This document shows, piece after piece, positions 9,767-18,239 of a DNA stretch of 24,205 nucleotides. This DNA is from Ophiostoma sp. CBS 140.51. Its lineage: Eukaryota > Ascomycota > Sordariomycetes > Ophiostomatales > Ophiostomataceae. Numbering within the stretch: position 1 is the stretch's first letter; each line of letters begins with the position of its first letter. The position numbers and the translations under genes were made by a program. The stretch covers positions 1 to 24,205 of the forward strand of contig JANSLP010000423.1 of NCBI GenBank assembly GCA_029298735.1, in the 5' to 3' direction. Under the pieces are notes generated by a model that did no database searches, was not told the DNA's origin, and worked only from the letters and a program-made list of their open reading frames with translations.

Positions 9767-10261
9767 ACTATCGGAGTACTGTAAATATTTTGTTATCAGT
9801 GCGGGTCCATTGGTGGGAGGCCGATTTCGGCACTAGAGCGCTGTAGCTTTGCTCTGCGCGGGGGCTTTGACGACAGAAGCCATGATGTGCGCAAGACGCA
9901 ATCTAGCAATCTAGGAAATTGAATTGAATAATGAAAAGTAAACAAAACAGGGCGTGTTTTAATAGTGAAAATGTCCGTGTAAAAAGCTCTCGCGCAAACA
10001 TGTGAATAATGACTTACAGCAAGGTGCTGCCATAGCTCTTATCGATAAGCCTCCAATAGGCAAAATTGTCAGCCGGCACAAGTCAGCACTAAATTCTGTT
10101 CCTGTCCCTTCTTTTTATTTTCCGATGGTCCAGACCACCACTACACCTCTCTGTCAGCTGCGACCATAACGCATAACGCGCGCTCACGACCTATTGTCCA
10201 ACCGATTCAACGACACCTCCTCCCTTCCTCTATTTTCTCCTCCGACAAGCGCACGCCCACC
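9767..10261. promoter_or_regulatory. Spacer upstream of NSRP1-like gene
   Basis: This 495-bp spacer contains the 3' UTR of the dienelactone hydrolase gene and the promoter of the NSRP1-like gene. It holds a perfect palindrome, CTTATCGATAAG at 10038-10049, about 212 bp before the next start codon. The last 60 bases form a C/T-rich leader. No gene is seen. Confidence 0.45.
10038..10049. promoter_or_regulatory. Inverted GATA pair, CTTATCGATAAG
   Basis: This perfect 12-bp palindrome places two GATAAG half sites head to head on opposite strands. GATA-family zinc-finger regulators in fungi bind HGATAR. The core TATCGATA also equals the DRE element known from animals. Either reading is a motif match only; the location in the proximal promoter supports function. 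Confidence 0.35.
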
Positions 10262-11611
10262 ATGGCTCAGCCGATGAAGATCGGCCTGAACCTGTCCAAA
10301 AACTCCAAATCAAAGCCTGGCGCGACTTCAAAACGACCCGCCGTCTTTGGCGGTGGTGACGACTCCGACTCTGACGATGGAGGCGCCGGTGTTTTTGGGG
10401 GGAAGAAGGGCGGAAGCAAAAACAATAAGAAGAAGCAGGAGGACGATGGCCCGGTCGCCGAGGCCATCACAGAACTAGGCGACGACTTCCTGTCGGGCCA
10501 TGCGCCGCCACCACCAGAAACTGACCGGCGCGACGAGAAGAAGCTGGCACACCGCAAGGGACAACGGCCATTGCAACCGCCACCGAGCAAGTACAAGTCC
10601 AACCCAACGACCGAAGATGACGCCCGCTTCGGCAGCGACTTGGCTAGCGCGTTCACGGCACGAAAACACACCGAGGCCGCCGAGGCCCTCGACCCGTCCA
10701 TTTATGATTACGACGCAACTTACGATGCCTTTAAAGCGGCGACCTCCACAAAGAAGAAGGCAGGTGATGGCGATGACGACGGCGACGAAGTCCGCCGGAA
10801 ACCGCAGTACATGAGCAACATTCGCAAAATGGCCGAGGTCCGCGAACGCGACCGCCGCGTCGCCGAGGACAAGAAGATGCAGCGCGAGCGCGAGGCCGAG
10901 GGCGACGCCTTTGACGACAAGGAGACGTTTGTGACGGAGGCGTACAAGCAGCAGCAAGAAGAGAATAAACGACTCGAAGAGGCTGAGCGGAAACGCGAAG
11001 AGGCCGAGGCAGCCAAGGCGGCCGAGACGGGCGGTATGACGGGCTTCTACAAAAAGCTGCTAGACCGAGATGAAGAGCGCCAGGCCGCGATCGAAGAGGC
11101 GGTCAAGACGGCAGCGTCAGCACCCAAGGGAGAGGACAATGAGAATAAGGACGAGGACGAGTCAAGTATAGCCCGCGCCCGCACGATCAATACCCACGGT
11201 GGCAACGTCGCGATCAACGACGAGGGCGAGGTCGTCGACAAGCGGCAGCTGCTGCAGGGCGGCCTCAATGTCAGCGCAAGAAAGAAGTCGGAGATTGAGC
11301 GGCAAAAAGAGCGGGATGCCCGCAACAAGGACAGAGACCGCGACCGCGACCGCGACTACGGCTCACGCAACAACCAAGGTGTCTTTTCTGGCAGCAAACA
11401 GGCCATGCGGGACCGGCAATCGCAGATGTTGGCCTCGCAGTACGAGCAAGCTCTCAAGAGATCACGCGACGAGGAGGACGAGCAGACAAAAGCGGCCCAA
11501 GAGGCCGCCAAGTCGCGCAAGACCACCGCCGACATCTCCAGCGCCAAAGAGCGGTATCTTGCGCGGAAACGGGCCGAGGCCGAGGCTAAGAAGGCCGGTG
11601 CTGAGCCATGA
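10262..11611 (+). CDS. NSRP1/DUF2040 coiled-coil protein, putative splicing regulator
   Basis: A single exon encodes 449 residues. The N-terminus MKIGLNLSKN...RPAVFGG is the usual start of this family, followed by an acidic Ser/Asp tract. The NSRP1 N-terminal domain (DUF2040) spans about 144-270. It begins with DPSIYDYDATYDAFK, has YMSNIRKMAEVRERDRRV near 183-200, a long charged coiled coil (AEDKKMQRERE), ETFVTEAYKQQQEENKRLEE near 221-240 and ends near GFYKKLLDRDEER. The C-terminal half is basic. It carries a short Arg-Asp dipeptide run (about 357-365) like that of splicing factors, and a conserved ISSAKERYLARKR segment near 425-437. Human NSRP1 (CCDC55) is a nuclear-speckle protein that alters splice-site choice; a nuclear RNA-processing role is inferred. 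ATG context is CCACCATGG, near optimal. The gene converges on tim13. Confidence 0.87.
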   Translation: MAQPMKIGLNLSKNSKSKPGATSKRPAVFGGGDDSDSDDGGAGVFGGKKGGSKNNKKKQEDDGPVAEAITELGDDFLSGHAPPPPETDRRDEKKLAHRKGQRPLQPPPSKYKSNPTTEDDARFGSDLASAFTARKHTEAAEALDPSIYDYDATYDAFKAATSTKKKAGDGDDDGDEVRRKPQYMSNIRKMAEVRERDRRVAEDKKMQREREAEGDAFDDKETFVTEAYKQQQEENKRLEEAERKREEAEAAKAAETGGMTGFYKKLLDRDEERQAAIEEAVKTAASAPKGEDNENKDEDESSIARARTINTHGGNVAINDEGEVVDKRQLLQGGLNVSARKKSEIERQKERDARNKDRDRDRDRDYGSRNNQGVFSGSKQAMRDRQSQMLASQYEQALKRSRDEEDEQTKAAQEAAKSRKTTADISSAKERYLARKRAEAEAKKAGAEP

Positions 11612-12002
11612 GGTGCTCCGAAAGGTCTGCTCGTATCTTTTTTGAGGCGGGGATTGTATATCACTGTGCGTTTTGTTTTGTTCTGCCATTTAGCGTTTGG
11701 CATGTTTTGATCATATGTATATAGAAATGATATATACTAATCTCGCAGACGGGTCTTTTCTTGGGTCACCCGTTGCTTGAGATAATAAAGTGGCGAGGTT
11801 CTCTCGTCTCATGACTTCTTTTTCTTCCCTCCCATGACAACGATGTCCTCCTTTTGACCAGGTTGTACAGTGAGCCTTTCCTGGCTCCCAAATGCATAGC
11901 CTCCTTCCCAATTTCGTGTATCTATGTCGTTCGTCGTAAGGGCCATGTGACCCAATGCTGTGTCGTCTCAACGTCCTCCTCTCAATCTTCACCACACACA
12001 CC
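11612..12002. other. Convergent 3' region between NSRP1-like gene and tim13
   Basis: This 391-bp spacer lies between two convergent genes. It is T-rich near 11640-11750, with ATATAT strings and an AATAAA near 11783, as expected for overlapping 3' UTRs and polyadenylation signals. No coding or structural-RNA signal is seen. Confidence 0.45.
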
Positions 12003-12311
12003 CTACTGGTTGCCCATTTCCTGTTGTAACCGGCGAATGTAGGCAGCATTGACGTTGTTCCACGCAGCAATGTACTTCTCCATGCACTGGCTGACGCACT
12101 TTTGCTCGCCCGAGCTGAGCGACGCGCCGGGCTTCGGCACGCAGCTGTCGAAGCAGTGCTGGTTCATGTTCTGACAATATTAGCGGTGGGCATTTCAATC
12201 TGCCATACGTCACCCTCCCCTACTCACCTCCATCAGTGTCCGCGCATTGGCGCTGTTGGCCTCCTGCAGAATCTGCTGCATGATGGACTTCTTCAATGTC
12301 TCGTTATCCAT
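12003..12311 (-). CDS. tim13: Mitochondrial intermembrane-space chaperone Tim13
   Basis: Two exons, 12311-12228 and 12170-12003, are joined in phase across a 57-nt intron (GTGAGT donor, GTCAG acceptor) to give 83 residues, the normal small-TIM length. The twin CX3C motifs are present: CFDSC and CVSQC, about 11 residues apart between the inner cysteines. The segment NMNQHCFDSCVPKPGASLSS matches Tim13 rather than Tim8, Tim9 or Tim10. Exon 1 (KKSIMQQILQEANSANARTL) is the amphipathic N-terminal helix that binds hydrophobic precursors. Tim13 pairs with Tim8 as a hexamer that escorts inner-membrane and some outer-membrane proteins across the intermembrane space; import depends on Mia40/Erv1 oxidation. 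ATG context is CAAAATGG. The gene is too small for simple ORF calling because the intron splits it. Confidence 0.93.
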
Positions 12312-13245
12312 TTTGGCGGTTGTTTGAGGCGGCGAAAGAAAAGAACGAAGGTGGAGTCGGTAGCAAAAGAGAATCTGGAGAGTGTTTCGTGTTCTTGGGA
12401 GCAAATGGCAGGTCGTGTCTAGAGTATGGTCGTCGTAAAGTCGGGCGGGACGTCGGCAAAAGCGATCAAAGAAAGCTGTGAGAATTTGCAGGACCGGAGC
12501 CTCTGAAAAAACCGGGGCCGCCCAGACCAGTTTCTCTTATCTTATCGGCCGACAGCGATAGGGCAGGCGACACCAAGAAACGTGCCTGCTCGCCTGAGGA
12601 AGCTTGCTCTCGGGGCTTGCTTTCACGGGGTAAAACCACCCTGTAATGGACGAGGCGCCCCCCCCTTCTTTTGGAGCACAGACCCCTGGAAGGATGGTTT
12701 TAGAGTTTACCACCAGCAAACGAGAGCAAAGTCACGCCAAAAATACGCCAAAACGAAGAGGCCAGCTTACCATCTCCACCGCCACACAATCCACGACACG
12801 CTTTCTCACTCCTCCCTCCTTCCTTGCTGCTCCTGCTCCTTGCTTCCCTTCCCTGGCATGTGTCCAGCCGCTACGACCAACAATCTCGATTTCTTCAAGG
12901 CTTTGCCTTTTGTTTTTCCACCAGCCTCCCCTCCGCTTCTTTTTGACATTTGACTTTTCAACTTTGATTAAAACGACCCCGGCGTGTGTCCTTTCTTCGT
13001 CGCCTTTCTATTACTTGCCATTTACGAATAGTCGGCCCCCTGCCTTTTCCACCGCGACGACCTCCCTCCCTTTCCTTTGCCGGCCCGCGATCTCTACTTT
13101 CGACCTCTTTGTTTGACGAGCTCCAACATCTGTCGATAAACGCGATCCCGACGACCTTCTTTGATTTTTACCCTTTTCATCAAGCACCGCACCTCGAACT
13201 ACCACCGATCTTCCCCTCTCTCCTGTCACAGGCATCGCGGGCACG
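12312..13245. promoter_or_regulatory. Divergent promoter between tim13 and L-type lectin gene
   Basis: This 934-bp spacer separates divergent genes. From about 12780 the plus strand becomes pyrimidine-rich, typical of a fungal leader, and no ATG occurs on the plus strand from 12862 to the lectin start at 13246. That suggests a leader of up to about 390 nt. The open frames crossing this stretch are C/T-biased translation and look unlike proteins. Confidence 0.45.
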
Positions 13246-14452
13246 ATGCGCATCTCCAACCTGCTCTCGTGGGGCCTTGCCGCTATTGGCGCGTGGGCGG
13301 CCGACGTTGACGATGATATCAAGAGCATTGGTGTATGTTTGCACTGTCTTGTCCCTGATTGTCCCTAAATGAAGCTCTGCCAAGCTTCGTTGGCTTCTCT
13401 TTGTGCGTGCACATGCTAACACGCTTTCTTTGACTCTCTTAGCTTCGGACACACTCGCTCAGCCAGGTACGCACAAACTTGATACGACATAAAGAGAATA
13501 TTGGAAAGAACACGAGGGAATGGAGCTCTTGGAAGCTCTGGATGGGCTGTGGGAGCTCGTGATGGCATCGAAGCTCCGATGGACAAGAAGCTAACAACAC
13601 CCCCTCTAGCCGTACCTTGATTCTGACATGCAGAGCCGGTGGTACGATTTCGGCGGCGACACGCTCATCCGGACAGACCAGTACATCCGCTTAACGGCCG
13701 ACCGCCCGTCCCAGATGGGCTGGATCTTCTCGCGCGTGCCATTGACGGCGACCAACTGGCAGATCGAGGTCGAGTTCAAGATCCATGGCAAGAACTCCCT
13801 GTTTGGCGACGGCTTCGCCATGTGGCTCACCAAGGAGCGCGGCCAGCAAGGGCCCGTCTTTGGCAGCGTCGACAAGTTTGAGGGTCTCGGCATCTTCTTC
13901 GACACCTACAAGAACAACCGCCCCGGTGTGGTCTTCCCCTTTGTCATGGCCATGGTCGGCGATGGCAAGACCCCCTACGACAAGGACGCCGACGGTAAGG
14001 CCAACGAGCTCGCCGGCTGCTCGGCGCGCGGCATCCGCGGCTCCAACGTCCCCACCATGTTCCGCCTCACCTACTTCCAGGACAAGTCGCTCAAGCTCGA
14101 GCTACAGTACAAGAACGAGGGCGAGTGGACCCTGTGCTTTGAGACCAGCGAGCCCCCGACCCTGCCTGCCGCCACCTACCTCGGCTTCTCTGCGGAGACG
14201 GGCGAGCTCAGCGACAACCACGACATTATCTCCGTCGCCGTCAGCAGCCTGTACGGTCCGCCCTCGGGCGACAGCGCGACGCCCGGCAACAAGGGCAGCT
14301 CGGGCCACCGCCTGGGCGGCTCGAGCAAGGCCAAGAAGAGCGGTGGTTGGCTGTGGTTCTTCACCAAGATTCTTCTCTTCGTTCTCGTTGCGGGCGGTGC
14401 CTATGCTGGCTACACGGCATACCGGACGAACAAGCGGTCGCACAGATTCTAA
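13246..14452 (+). CDS. L-type lectin, VIP36/Emp47-like cargo receptor
   Basis: Three exons, 13246-13332, 13443-13466 (a 24-nt microexon) and 13610-14452, give 317 residues with all junctions in phase 0. Introns are 110 and 143 nt (GTATGT and GTACGC donors). A signal peptide covers about residues 1-19 (hydrophobic core LLSWGLAAIGAWA). The luminal lectin domain runs from about 30 to 245: LRTHSLSQPYLDSDMQSRW at the start, GDGFAMWL, then FFDTYKNNRPG with the Asp and Asn expected to bind calcium and sugar, CSARGIRG and WTLCFE with the likely disulphide cysteines, and SDNHDIISVAVSSLY. A Ser/Gly/Lys stalk leads to one transmembrane span (about 284-305) and a short cytosolic tail NKRSHRF. Its basic residues and terminal Phe resemble aromatic ER-exit signals. 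The family recycles between ER and Golgi and binds high-mannose glycoproteins. Only the exact orthologue (VIP36, ERGIC-53 or Emp47 type) is open. Confidence 0.9.
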
Positions 14453-16555
14453 GACACCTTCGGGTGAAGAGATGGGCTGAGTTCTGAAGCATGGGGAGTC
14501 AGAACGAAGTCAGCGAGAGCCACGAAGGGGAACACAGCTGTGGCTGGGAAAGCGATGCGTTATGAGACAGAACAGACCTAAAGGATGCGGCACAAAAAAA
14601 GCACAACCACACGAAACACCACACCACAACTCGATACTCCAACAAATCACCCTCCAAAAACGCATAAAATAGCACAAAACACAACTGTCTTGCCAAACTG
14701 CAACTGCACACCAGAAGGGGGCGTTTGTTGGGTTCCATACCAGCTCGTATATACACACACTTGCAGTTATTTTTTCTTTGTCTTTCTCAATTTATCTATT
14801 TCAAATTCACTCTTCCATCCGATCTCCCGTGAACCGCACGTGGCTGCCACGGCCGCGCGCTGTGGTTCTTTTTCATCTGAAGACGATCGCGCCTGCTCAT
14901 TGGCCCTGCCTGTAGCTTGTACAACGTAATGCTCCGTAGTAGTGTAGTTTTGGGTGTGCGATAAAAGCTCAAAAGTGGACTAAGAGAGCTTCAACACGGC
15001 GAGAGCTCCGTGGTTGATAGCAGGTCTTATTTCGACGTCCACACAACCAAAGTGCACACAAACAAATCCTTTTGTGTTGTGCTGTGGCTCGTCGTTTTTA
15101 AAATATGTGATCGTAAAAATATACAAAACTGACCTCACATTGTATTCCATCTCGTCACAAATGATTGACAGGGGGCATAACGATATCCTTCGGAGCTTCC
15201 TCTCGCCGTTCCCCTGTGATTAGCGTGCTCCTCGTCGGCGATCGCTCCTCTCTGACCACTATGCCGCTCCATGTGTCCGTGCTGCGAGTCCGTATATCCA
15301 GCTACATCGAAGGAACTGGCCAGTCTTTTCTGGGTATTGTCGTCGCAGTTATTCTGCTCATCCTCCAGCCTCTCCTTGGTAGGTCGCTCCTTCCCTGGTA
15401 CTCCAATGGACGCTGCACATTGTCTCTTTCCGTCTCTTTTCTGTCCCTGTCCAATTGGCAACTGCCAGCCCGCCGTCCAACCAACCTCGCCGACGGTTGG
15501 GACCTCTCTTTCCCCCACTACCCCTCCCTTGGGCCCTGGGTCACACTCGCCTTACAACCAGGTTCTTGTTGCTCCTTCCCCATCTTTTGAGAGTGCAACT
15601 TCCCAGAACGAATTGTTGGACATCCAGCCAGCTAGCCAGCCAATTGACTGGCCAGGTTAGTCGCTCTTTGCTTGCTGAGCTCGCTTCTTGCTGTTCCGCT
15701 CGCATCTCCCCTCACGCGTACCAGGAAGGAGCGGTGCCCCTGTACCTGCCTCAAGTCAGACTTGCTTTGGGTTGCTCCTGCCCTGTCCGGCGAAGTGAGA
15801 TAGCTTTTGTGCATCGCTCTTGCATCACTCTTGCCCATGTTCCGTATTCCGTAGCCGTATGTAGCCACCTGTTGTTCCGCTCTTTCCCTCTTTCTCTCTT
15901 TACCTCGAGAAACCAGGGGTTCCACTGTAGCTGCAGGTCAACTGGCGCCAAGGAGGGAAGGAACAACCAACGAGGCACACCGGAGCTGGTCGAGGAAGCG
16001 GCGATAGGCCCCGAACAAAAGGGAAAACTCAGCCAACTCGGTGTCGCTGCACTCGAAGCACCTGTGCTGCTCACATTTCTCTCTTTTCTCTCCCACACTT
16101 TGTGCAGACTGACGCGACCATCACATCACCCTGGCTGTCGTCAAATCAGCACATCTCATCGGCGACAACCCACGCCGGTCGCTTCGCTTTCTTTCCTTTT
16201 GTTGACACATCCGGGTCTGTCAACAGAGCACATCTGCAGTTTGTCTTGTTGGGCAGGCTTTTGTCTGGACCAACCACCGACAATTGACGTTTTTCTCTGT
16301 TTTTTTCTCTCTTTTTCTCTTCCTTGCGTCCATCTGGTCTTTGGCTCTCTCTTCGTTGTCGTCTTTCTCCCTTTCTACTTCCTTTTTGTTCTCCCCCACC
16401 CCGTCCACCCCGCCACCATTGCTTGCTGCCAGGAAAGGACGCTAGCCGCCAGCTTGCAGCAAGCCAATACGCCATCGACCCGTTTTCCCCTGCTCCTCTG
16501 CTCCTCAACTGCGGGTTATCGCGCTCACAATGTCAAGCCTCACCTGTGAGGTATG
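14453..16555. other. Long gene-free region after the lectin gene
   Basis: The first ~400 bases are probably lectin 3' UTR. The rest is C/T-rich on the plus strand, more so after 15300, and probably forms distal promoter for PKA. A long open frame at 15455-16549 has no internal ATG and is compositional. An imperfect 18-bp palindrome lies at 15635-15652. An ATG in good context (CACAATG) at 16530 is followed after seven codons by GTATGT. No gene can be supported. Confidence 0.45.
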
Positions 16556-18239
16556 TTTCGAAATCAGTTCGTGCTTGCCTCGTCTCTGTTCTTGCTGCTT
16601 CCTGGCTGTACTTGCGATCCTCGATCGACCTAGCAGCTTTGGCTTGGCCGTCTGCCTTCTCTTGCTCTCTTCTGTCCCTCCGTTTGGCTTGCACCTTTCC
16701 CTCTTGGACCTGGGCTTCTTTTTCTGATACAACTCCAAGTACGGCGTACGGGGTATCTTACCATTTCCTCGAGTACTTATCTCGATTGATACGGCACCAG
16801 AAATAGCGACGCCAACAGACAGGGACAAAAACGCCCGATCACGCCGTTTTCTCTCGTCCTTCTCCATCTCTCCATCTTATCATCTTCCCATCTTTCTATT
16901 TTCGATCTACAACCTACAACCTGAGGCTTTTAAAAGCATCGCTCTCGACCTATACGCTGCTATCTTTCGTCCCAATTGCTGTTCTTCCCGAGGTACGTCC
17001 CTTGGCACCTGTAACGAAACCACATCCCCCATACTAAGCAACCGCAGTCGTGCTTTGCCCCTCATCAGAGCTTTTTCGAGTTCAAAGGATTTGACAACCC
17101 CACATCATCACCTGCGAAAGCCACCGCAAAGCAAAAGAGAAATCACTGGAAAGAAAACACTGCGGCTTCCGTCCCTTTTTTCTACCAGTCACCATCCTCA
17201 CATCATCTTGTCCTAGGATCAGCTTTGACAGTTACCCCTCGAAGCACCAAGTCATCATATTTTACATCGCAAATTTCCTTGGCTTAGGCAGCTCAATCGA
17301 AGCTACCCGCTCTCCGCTTCTCCTTGCGACCACTGCCTACCGAACCGTGCTACGTATTGCCCGGAGTAATAATTAGTTGCTCTACATCCTAGCCTCCCCC
17401 CACCAAAGCCGGCGATTATCCCAGCATCTCGCCCTTCGGGACAGAACATCTTCTTTCCTCACCTCTTTTCCAACCCATTGCTCGGCCCCATTGCGTCTGC
17501 GCCATCTGTCGATTCCGTTTTGTCTTTTGCCTTTCCGACAGGCAATTCGGCACACTCTTGCGCACGGGTGCATATCTGTCTGTGTGCAGTCTCTCTCGTA
17601 CGTGGCCCCGCTTACCCAGAAAGAGACAGGACAAAGGACAGACAGTGAGACATCCCAAGAGGGGGGCTCAAAAGAAACGAAAGAAAGCTCCCAACGGCGA
17701 CACTCTGATCTGAACCTCGAGGCACGAATCCAGTCTAGCCTTTGCAGTACGCTGACTTGACAGATCGACCAACATCTTTGGGCCGCATCATCTCGCATTT
17801 TCGCATCTGCCACTTCCTGCCATCATCACCCTTCTTCCTTCACCTTCTCTGCCTCAATCTCACTTTTTTTCGCAATCGACTTTTGACGACATTAATCTCC
17901 TGCCGCTGCGAAACTGACCATCCCTCGGAGTACGGTAATCTGACGGATCTCACAACCAATTGACCCTACACGCTCAGCCAAAAGAAAGCGTAGGATCAGT
18001 CAGAGAATTGGCTAGAATTTCCCCGACACGAAAGACTTCACTTGTAATCGACCAGCTCGAGCTTGTATATTCCATAGACAAGCTTGTCAGATCGATACGA
18101 CGAGCTCATCGAACAACGCCTTGTCGTATTGCGCATATCTGCCTCTGCGACTTCGCAAAGCACCCCGCTCGTCCGCTTCAAGCTTCGCGATCTGAGCTCA
18201 ACCTCACCTTACACTCCAGCTTTCTAGCCATCCTTCTTG
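16556..18239 (+). promoter_or_regulatory. ATG-free 1.68 kb region, candidate long spliced 5' leader of PKA gene
   Basis: Reading every line of the plus strand, I find no ATG between the one at 16553-16555 and the PKA start at 18240. The complementary trinucleotide CAT occurs about 30 times in the last 1.2 kb alone. This asymmetry is what selection against upstream start codons in a transcribed leader would produce. The sequence is C/T/A-rich and G-poor. It includes a good intron at 16993-17047. The transcript start is not determined; somewhere around 16500-16900 is likely. Confidence 0.55.
16993..17047 (+). other. Candidate 5'-UTR intron of PKA gene
   Basis: The stretch begins GTACGT after CCGAG, has ATACTAAGCAACCGCAG at its end with a branch-like ACTAAG about 10 nt before the CAG acceptor, and is 55 nt long. 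That matches the coding introns in this window in length and signals. It sits in the ATG-free leader, so it would be a leader intron. Confidence 0.5.

Noticed and set aside
15165..15590. 141-codon plus-strand frame with a hydrophobic segment
   Set aside because: A Leu/Val/Ile run suggested a membrane protein, but the rest is C/T-biased translation, the opposite strand is equally open, and no splice partners were found.
15455..16549. 364-codon open frame on the plus strand between lectin and PKA genes
   Set aside because: It opens with TTG and has no internal ATG in frame, the translation is Leu/Ser/Pro/Cys-rich as expected from C/T-rich DNA, and it shows no motif. The lack of stops follows from low purine content.
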